12,726 bases of DNA. Source: Chitinophagaceae bacterium. Its GTDB lineage: Bacteria > Bacteroidota > Bacteroidia > Chitinophagales > Chitinophagaceae. Below are positions 1-6,089 of the stretch, one piece after another. How positions within the stretch are numbered: the first letter of the stretch is position 1; each line of letters starts with the position of its first letter. The translations under genes were made by a program, and so were the position numbers. A model generated the notes under the pieces. That model was not told the DNA's origin. It made no database searches and was given only the letters and a program-made list of their open reading frames with translations. The stretch is taken from NCBI GenBank assembly GCA_947489175.1, contig CANLED010000027.1, positions 1-12,726 on the forward strand. The letters run 5' to 3'.

Positions 1-32
1 CAATAGCCTGGGCTTTAAACCCCAGGCTATTG
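1..32. repeat. Perfect hairpin, 12-bp arms and 8-nt loop
   Basis: CAATAGCCTGGG (1-12) is the exact reverse complement of CCCAGGCTATTG (21-32), with the loop CTTTAAAC between them. The stem begins at the first base of the window, so its arms may continue to the left. It lies 84 bp beyond the stop codon of the last leftward gene, so it could be a terminator for that operon, but no T-tract can be judged on the minus strand because the window ends, and none follows on the plus strand. A GC-rich palindrome with a GGGCTTTAAACCC-like core also resembles dispersed REP-type palindromes of Bacteroidota genomes; that reading is inference. Confidence 0.75.
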
Positions 33-75
33 AACATGAAGATTGTATACCTCAAAGTCTGACAAAATGCACTGT

Positions 76-103
76 ATTCCCTTGTCCTTCGTCCCTTGTC
101 CCT
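76..103. repeat. Short 7-bp tandem repeat, four degenerate units
   Basis: Read on the plus strand the units are ATTCCCT (76-82), TGTCCTT (83-89), CGTCCCT (90-96) and TGTCCCT (97-103), consensus YGTCCCT; on the minus strand AGGGACR. The last two differ at one base and the first is the most decayed. It sits in the non-coding stretch between the edge hairpin and the stop codon of the isomerase-like gene. No function is evident; it may be a dispersed heptad repeat of the genome or a local slippage product. Confidence 0.6.
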
Positions 104-116
104 GGCTGTTTACGCT

Positions 117-965
117 TTACCCCTTCATCACCCCCTTAAAAAACCCAACCGACTCAGCAATACCAGCCAATGGATCAGACATGTCCTTTTCAAATTCAAT
201 GCTGCAAACACCCTGGAATTTAATCTTTCTCAAGGATTCAATGACAGCAGCGAAATCAATAGCACCTCTTCCAATTTCAATGGCTTTGGCATCTTTAGCT
301 GATGAATTCACATCTTTGATATGGAGGTCAAATAACCTCTCTTTATATTCTCTGATTGCTTTTTCTGGCAGGGTTCCTGCACGAAGCGCATGCCCAATAT
401 CTATGCAAAGTCCCATTCTTGAATCCATGTCCTTGATCCTGTCATAGATATCTTTTGGACTCGGATAAAGCTTGTCTTCTGGGCCATGATTATGAATAGC
501 TAGCTTTATGTTGTGTTCTTTCACTTTTTCTTCTGCATATTCAAGTAGTTCGTAATTGGGTACACCCACAATCATGTCAACCCCAACATTCTTTGCATAT
601 TGGAATGCTTGGTCAACGGCTTCTTTGGATTTCATGTATATTACCCCAACGGTGTAAATATTGATGCCAGCGTCTTTCAATTTTGATTTAACCTCGCTAA
701 TTTTTTCAGCGTTGCTGTTCAATGGCAGGTGGAATTCCTTCAAAGAAAGGTTGGTTACACCAACCCTTTTCATCATTGAAATTGTTTTTTCTAGGTCAAA
801 TTTATAAAAGGTATATCCTGCAATGCCTATGTCAAGGGGATGGTCTCCACCTGCTTGTGTTGATGCATTTTTTGTTGTGTTTAATGCACTTCCAAGCAAT
901 GGTAGGCTAGCTGTGCCCGCAATTCCTAAGGCTGTTTTTCCTAAAAATGATCTTCTTGTAGACAT
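117..965 (-). CDS. Sugar phosphate isomerase/epimerase family TIM barrel, Tat-exported
   Basis: Encodes 282 aa if started at the ATG at 965; an in-frame TTG at 1001 would add 12 residues ahead of the signal peptide and is less likely. The N-terminus STRRSFLG followed by a hydrophobic stretch is a twin-arginine (Tat) signal, so the protein is probably exported folded. The rest matches the xylose isomerase-like/AP endonuclease 2 barrel family (COG1082 type): IHNHG near residues 157-161, CIDIGH near 187-192, LHIKD near 214-218 and SIEFEK near 256-260 supply the acidic and histidine residues that normally bind the divalent metal. Members isomerise, epimerise or dehydrate sugars and cyclitols, so the reaction cannot be fixed from sequence. 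It is the last gene of the leftward operon, 102 bp after the phosphoesterase gene. The family call is firm; the substrate is unknown. Confidence 0.9.
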   Translation of the reverse strand: MSTRRSFLGKTALGIAGTASLPLLGSALNTTKNASTQAGGDHPLDIGIAGYTFYKFDLEKTISMMKRVGVTNLSLKEFHLPLNSNAEKISEVKSKLKDAGINIYTVGVIYMKSKEAVDQAFQYAKNVGVDMIVGVPNYELLEYAEEKVKEHNIKLAIHNHGPEDKLYPSPKDIYDRIKDMDSRMGLCIDIGHALRAGTLPEKAIREYKERLFDLHIKDVNSSAKDAKAIEIGRGAIDFAAVIESLRKIKFQGVCSIEFEKDMSDPLAGIAESVGFFKGVMKG

Positions 966-1067
966 GATGTTGATTTTGTGAGATGTTAGTTTTTTTGGCA
1001 AGAAAAAGTAATATTCAATACTTGAATTTACAGATGATTATGGTAAAAAGGTCATCTTGGGGTAAAA
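966..1067. other. Intergenic gap inside the leftward operon
   Basis: This 102-bp AT-rich gap is the longest within the leftward gene cluster. It contains a perfect 6-3-6 dyad ATTCAA-TAC-TTGAAT at 1013-1027 and a looser pair AGATGA (1032-1037)/TCATCT (1052-1057) separated by 14 nt. These could mark an internal promoter, an operator or an mRNA processing site for the isomerase-like gene, but arms this short arise easily by chance in AT-rich DNA. I see no open reading frame or convincing promoter. Confidence 0.3.
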
Positions 1068-2084
1068 TTAAATTTTTATCTCTTGATGAAATTCAACTTG
1101 CAAATGTCCTCCCATTGCATTTGCATTGGTTACAATTTGAGGGATGCCATTGACAACGTCAAGTGATTGTTGGTGAATGTGGCCAGCCAAGATTCCCAAA
1201 ATGTTTGGTGCACTAAAAACAGTGCTGTGAAAGCCCATGGTAGTTTGTGTATGACCGGAAGCCGACCATGGTTTCCTTCTCTCTAGTTCAAAGCTCTTAT
1301 CTGTTTTTTCAGACCATGCCGGATGTCCACAACCAAATCCAAGCGACCTTTCTGGTGCATATAAGGGGATGTGAAGCATCAAAATAATTGGCTTCCCTGT
1401 GTTTATTTCTTTAATCATGAAATCATATTGTTCAGGAAGAATTTCATAGTTGGAATTGTCAATTGCGACAAATCGAACGCCGTAATATTCTCTGACCGAC
1501 ATCATTGGGTTCTCTCCCTGGTACATCGGATGCAATCGATTTTTGATCCATGTGGAACGCAGAAACTGCGAAGTTCCTTCCATCCCTTCATAATGCCAGT
1601 CATGGTTTCCTGCCGTGTAAACATAGGGCAAACCAATGTTTGACAATTCATTGCTTACCCATTCAATGGCAGCTTCAGATGGGAAGCTGAAGATGTCGCC
1701 AATCAATGCTACAAATTCTGCATCATTGTCTTGTGCAATTTTTAAGGTTTGCTGAAAGCATTTTTCGGGGTTTGTTATTTCCCCTGTTTGAAAATGTTTT
1801 GTTTGATTGTATGCCTTTGCCATTCTTCTGCTGAACTGTTGGAATGATTTTCCGCGTTCATCATCTCTAAACAGATGTGTATCTGCCAACATCAACATGT
1901 TAAAAGGTTTTTCAATGCTTTTATTGAAAAATTTAACCTTATTTCCGTCGATAGAAAAACTTCCTCTATCAGCGTTTTCGCTTTCTGCTGGTTTGCTCTG
2001 ATTAATCTTTGCAACAGCTGAGTTTGGAAGATAAAGTCCAACCGAACCTACAGCGATAGATTGTATAAGTTTACGCCGATTCAT
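1068..2084 (-). CDS. Calcineurin-like metallophosphoesterase, exported
   Basis: Encodes 338 aa starting at ATG 2084. The N-terminus NRRKLIQ plus a hydrophobic stretch ending near SAVA is a Tat-like signal peptide, placing the enzyme in the periplasm or surface space. All metal-binding blocks of the calcineurin-like phosphoesterase fold are present in order: ADTH (Asp68, His70), IGDIF (Asp130), GNHDW (Asn160, His161, Asp162), LHIP (His238) and GHIH (His302, His304). The enzyme should therefore be an active two-metal phosphomonoesterase or phosphodiesterase. The region between His238 and GHIH carries an inserted Cys/His/Trp-containing segment (around 249-285) that may shape substrate choice. 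It lies 33 bp after the SGNH hydrolase gene in the same direction. A role in removing phosphate from an imported glycan or glycerophosphodiester is inference; general phosphate scavenging is an alternative. Confidence 0.93.
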   Translation of the reverse strand: MNRRKLIQSIAVGSVGLYLPNSAVAKINQSKPAESENADRGSFSIDGNKVKFFNKSIEKPFNMLMLADTHLFRDDERGKSFQQFSRRMAKAYNQTKHFQTGEITNPEKCFQQTLKIAQDNDAEFVALIGDIFSFPSEAAIEWVSNELSNIGLPYVYTAGNHDWHYEGMEGTSQFLRSTWIKNRLHPMYQGENPMMSVREYYGVRFVAIDNSNYEILPEQYDFMIKEINTGKPIILMLHIPLYAPERSLGFGCGHPAWSEKTDKSFELERRKPWSASGHTQTTMGFHSTVFSAPNILGILAGHIHQQSLDVVNGIPQIVTNANAMGGHLQVEFHQEIKI

Positions 2085-2117
2085 ATTTTGTTTTTGAAAG
2101 GAGGGATGCCTGTTCTA

Positions 2118-2879
2118 TTATTTTGCAACAACCGTTTCTTCTACAACTTTTTTACAGAAAATCATATCGAGCTCATCCAACTGCATAAGCCTGATTTGTT
2201 CTTTGTCAAATGCAGGATAATAATATTGGGTTGAGAATTTTTTTGGCAAAGTTCCGCTGATTGTTTTGGCAAACATCGTGGCTATTAGGAAGGTTCCTAT
2301 GTTAGATGGGTGAGAACCGTCTGCATCAAACAACACAAGATCTGGCCTTGATTGCCTTGCTTTTTCCCAAGCCTCTCCAACAGGTACTAAAGTTGCGTTG
2401 TTGTCTTTCGCCACTTTCTCATACACAGCATTGATTTCTTTTTGATGTTGCGGTACTTTCAACCTAGCCCATGTTTCATAAATGTATGGTTTTGCTCCTG
2501 TAGATTTGATCAGGTCGCACATTAGTTTGGCGTACTTGTAAACGCTGTCCGGATTGTCTACAGGCCACAAGCTATTGTCTTGAATCACCACAATATCAAA
2601 CTTCCCTTTTTGAATTAATTGTCTTGATTTTAATCCCCTTGATCCATTCCAATGCTCTCCTAAATGTGCTCCACCAACAGTTGATCTTGAGCAGATAAGT
2701 TTTGTGTTTATGCTGTCTGAAATCAATGAAACCATCTGTGGGAGGTTGTTGTAGTAGATATAACTATTGCCTACAAACAAAACACGTAATGTGTCTTTTG
2801 ATGTTTTTGCTTCAACTGATTGGGATAATAGAATGATTGCAAATAAAAATGAGTAAAGGATTGTTTGTTTTTTTAACAT
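2118..2879 (-). CDS. SGNH/GDSL-type hydrolase, secreted
   Basis: Encodes 253 aa from ATG 2879; an in-frame TTG at 2903 would add eight charged residues before the signal peptide. Residues 1-24 (MLKKQ... to SVEAK) form a Sec signal peptide. The SGNH blocks are recognisable though divergent: block I VGNSY with the likely nucleophile Ser39 (GNS instead of GDS), block II Gly69/Gly70 in TVGGAH, block III Asn102 in VIQDNS instead of the usual GxND, and block V DADGSHPS with Asp187 and His190 as acid and base. Relatives are carbohydrate esterases, acetyl-xylan-type deacetylases or lipases. It is 45 bp after the regulator gene and before the phosphoesterase gene, so an esterase that strips acyl groups from glycan fragments is plausible. 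Specificity is not determinable. Confidence 0.85.
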   Translation of the reverse strand: MLKKQTILYSFLFAIILLSQSVEAKTSKDTLRVLFVGNSYIYYNNLPQMVSLISDSINTKLICSRSTVGGAHLGEHWNGSRGLKSRQLIQKGKFDIVVIQDNSLWPVDNPDSVYKYAKLMCDLIKSTGAKPYIYETWARLKVPQHQKEINAVYEKVAKDNNATLVPVGEAWEKARQSRPDLVLFDADGSHPSNIGTFLIATMFAKTISGTLPKKFSTQYYYPAFDKEQIRLMQLDELDMIFCKKVVEETVVAK

Positions 2880-2924
2880 GTTGTATTTCTTATTTTGATT
2901 CAATTTATAGAAAAATATTGATTT

Positions 2925-5828
2925 TTATTTAGATGGTGCATTTAAAAAATCAATGAGTGATTGTTCTGAACTGATGCCTAATTTTTTTCTTAATCTGTAC
3001 CTGCTTATTTCAACACCTCGTACTCCAATATTCATCAGTTGTGATATTTCTTTTGACGCTAAATTTAATTGCAGGTAAGCACATACTTTTAGGTCGTTGT
3101 TCGTCAATTTCGGGAACCTTAACTTTAAATTCTTTAAAAAATTGTTGTTGACTTCATCAAAATGTGATGCAAATTTTTCCCAGTTGCTGTCATTCTTTTC
3201 AATATCATTCAACAGGGTTAACGTCTTTTTAATATCATGGTTTTCGTTGGTATTTTTATAAAGCTTTTGGAGCTCTTCTTTTACTTTTAGAAGAGCATCA
3301 CTCCGCTCTACCAAATGCATGGAAGTATCCGCCAACTCTTTTGTTTTTAAGAGGATTTCGCCTTCCAATTTTTCATTTTTTAATTTGATGATTTCTTTTT
3401 CATTTTTCTCTATTTCCAGTTGGTGCAGGGTGTTGATTTGTTTTTGTCTTTCTTCAAATTTTAGTTTTTGTAAATCGAGTTTTCTTTTTTGCCAATTGTT
3501 TGCAAAAAACAAAAGGGAAAACAAAATAAGTAAATACAATACATAGGCTGTCACAGTTTTGTACCAAGGCGGGTTTACAGCAAAGGAATACTGAATAATC
3601 TTAGATTCATTTTCTAAATTATCGTGCGCTTTCACCTGAAATGTATAATTTCCACTTGGTAAATTGGTGTAATCTTTTTCTGTTTTGGTTGTCCAAACAC
3701 TCCATTGTTTATCATACCCATCCAACTTATAACTGTATTCAACATTGTTTTGTAGCCCATATGCTGGTGAGCTATACTCAAAATGAAATGAGTTGTAATT
3801 GCTTGCAAGCGCTGTATTCTTTCTCTTTCCATTGTTTGCCACCTTATTATTTGTAACATCGGCAATATATCCTCCGAAGATGGTGCTGTCGCTTTTACCT
3901 ATTGCCCTCACTGATCCCAATATAATACCGAGTTTCAAGGTACTTGATTTGTATTTTTCATAATTTAAGTGAATGACTCCTTTTTCTGATGCAATGAAAA
4001 TATTTTCCTTGTTAAAGGGAAAAATATTTTCAAGCCCAGATAGAATTTGTCCAGTAACTTCTGGAAAGAAAGTAATTGTAGGGGGTTGATTTTCTTCCTT
4101 ATTGAACTTGATTACGCCAAGTTTTTTCCCACTGCAAAACCAGATATTTCCATCGTCGTCTTCATTCATGTACCTGATTTCAATATTACCTATAATCGGT
4201 GTTAAAAAGGAGGATAATACAAATGATTTAGTGTCTGTATGATATTCATAAATTCCATTCACTGTTGCGAAAACAACCCTGTTTTTTATTTTAAAGACAT
4301 GATTGCTTAGTGATGATGGCAATCCATCTTTTGATGTTAGTAATTTTGCTGTATAACTTTTTTGATCATTGGACAGCGTTATCAAATAAATGCCTCTGTA
4401 AGGATGTGATGCCCAAATTCTATTTTCGTTGTCAATTGCCAAGAACCTTAGTGACTCATAAATTCCCTTTAAGTTGCCAATGTCTTTGAGTGATCCATTT
4501 TCTTGCTCGAGCATTTTAAGTCCTGTATATGTTCCTGTTAATACATATTTAGATGGTGATACAGAACCTGTTGGTACAAAAAGCCACCCCGCGTCTCTAG
4601 AAATTTGTTGAGCAAAATCCCCTTGAATAATGAAACATCCATTGTTATGCCCCATCAGCAGTTGTTGGTTGATTTCATCTAACTTCCATACCTGTCCACT
4701 GCTATTTTTAATCAGGGAAAAATTGCCCTTTGAGAAACTCAGGTCTTTGCTTTCATTAGATAATGAAACCTTGTATGCTCCATCTGATGTGCCGATATAC
4801 AATTGATTATTGAAAACCCTAGATGAAAAGCCAGATACTTCGTTTTCCTTGTTTGGAGAAATGTATTTAACTGCTGAGTTGTATGCTATAAAACTGATGC
4901 CGTTATTTAGTCCTGCCCACAAGTTTTTATCTTTATCGAGAAACACACTCAATACATTGTTGTTCTGCAGCCCTTCTTTTCTGGAGATTTTCTGTATCAC
5001 TTCCCCATCAAAATTCATAATAATACAACCTTCTGCCGTGGTGCCTGCAACAAAGACACCTTCATTCATTTGTGTGGTTTTATAAAGGGTTGAGTTAATT
5101 GCAGCTGTGCCAAGTCTTTTGTTGATGAAAATTGAATCGTGTTTTATAGTCAAAAACTGGTTCTTTATGGTGCTAACCAAAAGATTTTCCTTGCTTTCCA
5201 GGATGATTCCAGATATGATTGAATTTTCTAACAAGGCATTATTGTGAAGAGGAATCCAACTGCCTTTTTTATAAATAAACAGTCCTTTTTGCCTGTCTTG
5301 TGCCAGCACTTTTCCTCCTACCTGCTTTAAAAACTGCCATTCTGAAATGGGAGGGAAAATGGAGATAGACTTGTTTTTCAATTCAAAAATTCTGTCAGTT
5401 GCCCTAAAGAAAATGGATTCTCCCGAAATTTCTATGTCCCAAATATCTGCAAAGGTGGTTTGTGAGGTAGGTAAGAGAGAAATTAGAGATGTATATCGCA
5501 GAAATCCACTGTTGTCTGCTGAAAAATAACCAATCTCTCCTTGTCCACCTACGTATATTTTTCCTGTTTTGTCTATTGCCAACGACCGCATGATGGTTTT
5601 ATTGGGCAAGGCATGGGTTTTCCAAAAGGTGCCATCAAAGGTGATGAGTCCTTCGTTGTTGGCAAAATACATCCTTCCCTGTGCATCTTGTTCGATGTCC
5701 CATGTTTGTGTTCCTGCTTTAAAATGGTTTTTGTCGTAATTAATAATTTGGGGTAATCCAATGGTATTTTGACTTTTTACCTGCATGCCAACCAAAATAA
5801 TCACTATAAAAAGGAGGAGATTTTTCAT
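2925..5828 (-). CDS. Ligand-sensing transmembrane regulator: propellers, Y_Y_Y domain, LuxR-type HTH
   Basis: Encodes 967 aa from ATG 5828. Residues 1-20 are a signal peptide or anchor. About 21-630 consist of repeated short beta motifs of the kind GxIYVGGxGEIGYF, NLWAGLNNGI and NRIWASHPYRGIY, typical of paired seven-bladed periplasmic sensor propellers. Residues about 681-751 are a Y_Y_Y domain (YSYKLDGYDKQW, LPSGNYTFQVKA). One membrane helix spans about 758-776, then a Glu/Lys-rich coiled coil runs to about 860. The C-terminus 903-963 is a LuxR/GerE-type helix-turn-helix (LTNNDLKVCAYL, KEISQLMNI, RYRLRKKLGI). There is no histidine kinase or receiver domain, unlike classical hybrid two-component PUL sensors, so ligand binding outside would be coupled straight to DNA binding inside. 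It is the first gene of the leftward operon and diverges from the SusC gene 261 bp away, so it probably controls both; autoregulation is likely. Confidence 0.95.
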   Translation of the reverse strand: MKNLLLFIVIILVGMQVKSQNTIGLPQIINYDKNHFKAGTQTWDIEQDAQGRMYFANNEGLITFDGTFWKTHALPNKTIMRSLAIDKTGKIYVGGQGEIGYFSADNSGFLRYTSLISLLPTSQTTFADIWDIEISGESIFFRATDRIFELKNKSISIFPPISEWQFLKQVGGKVLAQDRQKGLFIYKKGSWIPLHNNALLENSIISGIILESKENLLVSTIKNQFLTIKHDSIFINKRLGTAAINSTLYKTTQMNEGVFVAGTTAEGCIIMNFDGEVIQKISRKEGLQNNNVLSVFLDKDKNLWAGLNNGISFIAYNSAVKYISPNKENEVSGFSSRVFNNQLYIGTSDGAYKVSLSNESKDLSFSKGNFSLIKNSSGQVWKLDEINQQLLMGHNNGCFIIQGDFAQQISRDAGWLFVPTGSVSPSKYVLTGTYTGLKMLEQENGSLKDIGNLKGIYESLRFLAIDNENRIWASHPYRGIYLITLSNDQKSYTAKLLTSKDGLPSSLSNHVFKIKNRVVFATVNGIYEYHTDTKSFVLSSFLTPIIGNIEIRYMNEDDDGNIWFCSGKKLGVIKFNKEENQPPTITFFPEVTGQILSGLENIFPFNKENIFIASEKGVIHLNYEKYKSSTLKLGIILGSVRAIGKSDSTIFGGYIADVTNNKVANNGKRKNTALASNYNSFHFEYSSPAYGLQNNVEYSYKLDGYDKQWSVWTTKTEKDYTNLPSGNYTFQVKAHDNLENESKIIQYSFAVNPPWYKTVTAYVLYLLILFSLLFFANNWQKRKLDLQKLKFEERQKQINTLHQLEIEKNEKEIIKLKNEKLEGEILLKTKELADTSMHLVERSDALLKVKEELQKLYKNTNENHDIKKTLTLLNDIEKNDSNWEKFASHFDEVNNNFLKNLKLRFPKLTNNDLKVCAYLQLNLASKEISQLMNIGVRGVEISRYRLRKKLGISSEQSLIDFLNAPSK

Positions 5829-5879
5829 GATTGAGTTAATATTTTATAAATACAGCTGTCTATATTTTTTGTTTTCATT

Positions 5880-5898
5880 TTCGATTCAATTTATCGAA
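5880..5898. promoter_or_regulatory. Dyad TTCGAT-7-ATCGAA on regulator side
   Basis: TTCGAT (5880-5885) and ATCGAA (5893-5898) form a perfect 6-bp inverted repeat with a 7-nt spacer, 52 bp upstream of the regulator start. Its position would suit an operator or the 5' leader hairpin of the leftward transcript. Function is inferred from symmetry only. Confidence 0.3.
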
Positions 5899-5930
5899 TT
5901 TATTAAACAATACAATTTTTTATATTTTTT

Positions 5931-6001
5931 GATGTAGTCTTGATGTATTTTTTAATTATTGATAATCAACTGATTATTTAAAAATGATGTAGTGATGTAG
6001 T
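5931..6001. promoter_or_regulatory. Repeated GATGTAGT motif in divergent promoter
   Basis: GATGTAGT occurs at 5931-5938, 5986-5993 and 5994-6001, the last two directly abutting, with a partial copy GATGTA at 5942-5947. The starts at 5931, 5942 and 5986 are 11 and 44 bp apart, close to whole turns of the helix, so several copies would lie on one DNA face. The final copy runs into the palindrome GTAGTACTAC (5997-6006). Repeated sites of this kind suit cooperative binding of a regulator upstream of SusC. No protein can be assigned with certainty. Confidence 0.4.
5962..5977. promoter_or_regulatory. Dyad ATAATCA-AC-TGATTAT, candidate operator
   Basis: Two perfect 7-bp arms with a 2-bp centre make a 16-bp dyad, near the size bound by LuxR-type dimers. 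It lies 134 bp from the regulator start and 112 bp from the SusC start, near the middle of the divergent region, where one site could influence both promoters. The assignment to the neighbouring regulator is inference. Confidence 0.4.
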
Positions 6002-6045
6002 ACTACAAAAGGTTACCTTTTTTTATAACTGTCTTATTTTTACTA

Positions 6046-6059
6046 TCCGAAAATTCGGA
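6046..6059. promoter_or_regulatory. Dyad TCCGAA-AA-TTCGGA upstream of SusC start
   Basis: This 6-2-6 inverted repeat contains the only GC-containing cluster of this part of the promoter region and ends 30 bp before the SusC ATG. It could be an operator overlapping the transcription start or a small feature of the 5' leader. A 2-nt loop is too tight for a stable RNA hairpin without opening inner pairs, which favours a DNA site. Confidence 0.35.
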
Positions 6060-6089
6060 AAGTTTCAATTATCAACCAAAATCTTGCGT

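Larger units (their letters stand above)
5829..6089. promoter_or_regulatory. Divergent promoter region between regulator operon and SusC operon
   Basis: This 261-bp, very AT-rich stretch must hold the start signals of both operons. I could not find a good match to the Bacteroidota promoter (TTTG near -33, TAnnTTTG near -7) on either strand; the closest is TACCTTTT at 6014-6021. It holds an unusual density of short dyads and direct repeats, listed separately, which are candidate binding sites for the regulator. No coding potential is seen. Confidence 0.8.

Noticed and set aside
43..447. Plus-strand frame of 134 codons at 43-447
   Set aside because: It overlaps the Tat isomerase-like gene on the opposite strand; its translation has no family features, while the minus frame has clear motifs.
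966..1001. TTG start at 1001 for the isomerase-like gene (also TTG at 2903 and 6084 for two others)
   Set aside because: The downstream ATG puts the signal peptide at the N-terminus with the normal short charged region, so the longer versions were not used.
2897..5894. 12-mer GATTCAATTTAT upstream of the SGNH gene (2897-2908) and in the divergent region (5883-5894)
   Set aside because: AT-rich 12-mers repeat by chance in a window of this size; no symmetry or consistent distance from starts supports a shared operator.
5861..5931. TATATTTTTTG twice, exactly 60 bp apart (5861-5871 and 5921-5931)
   Set aside because: Low-complexity T-rich sequence in an AT-rich promoter; the exact spacing is probably coincidence, and neither copy fits TAnnTTTG.
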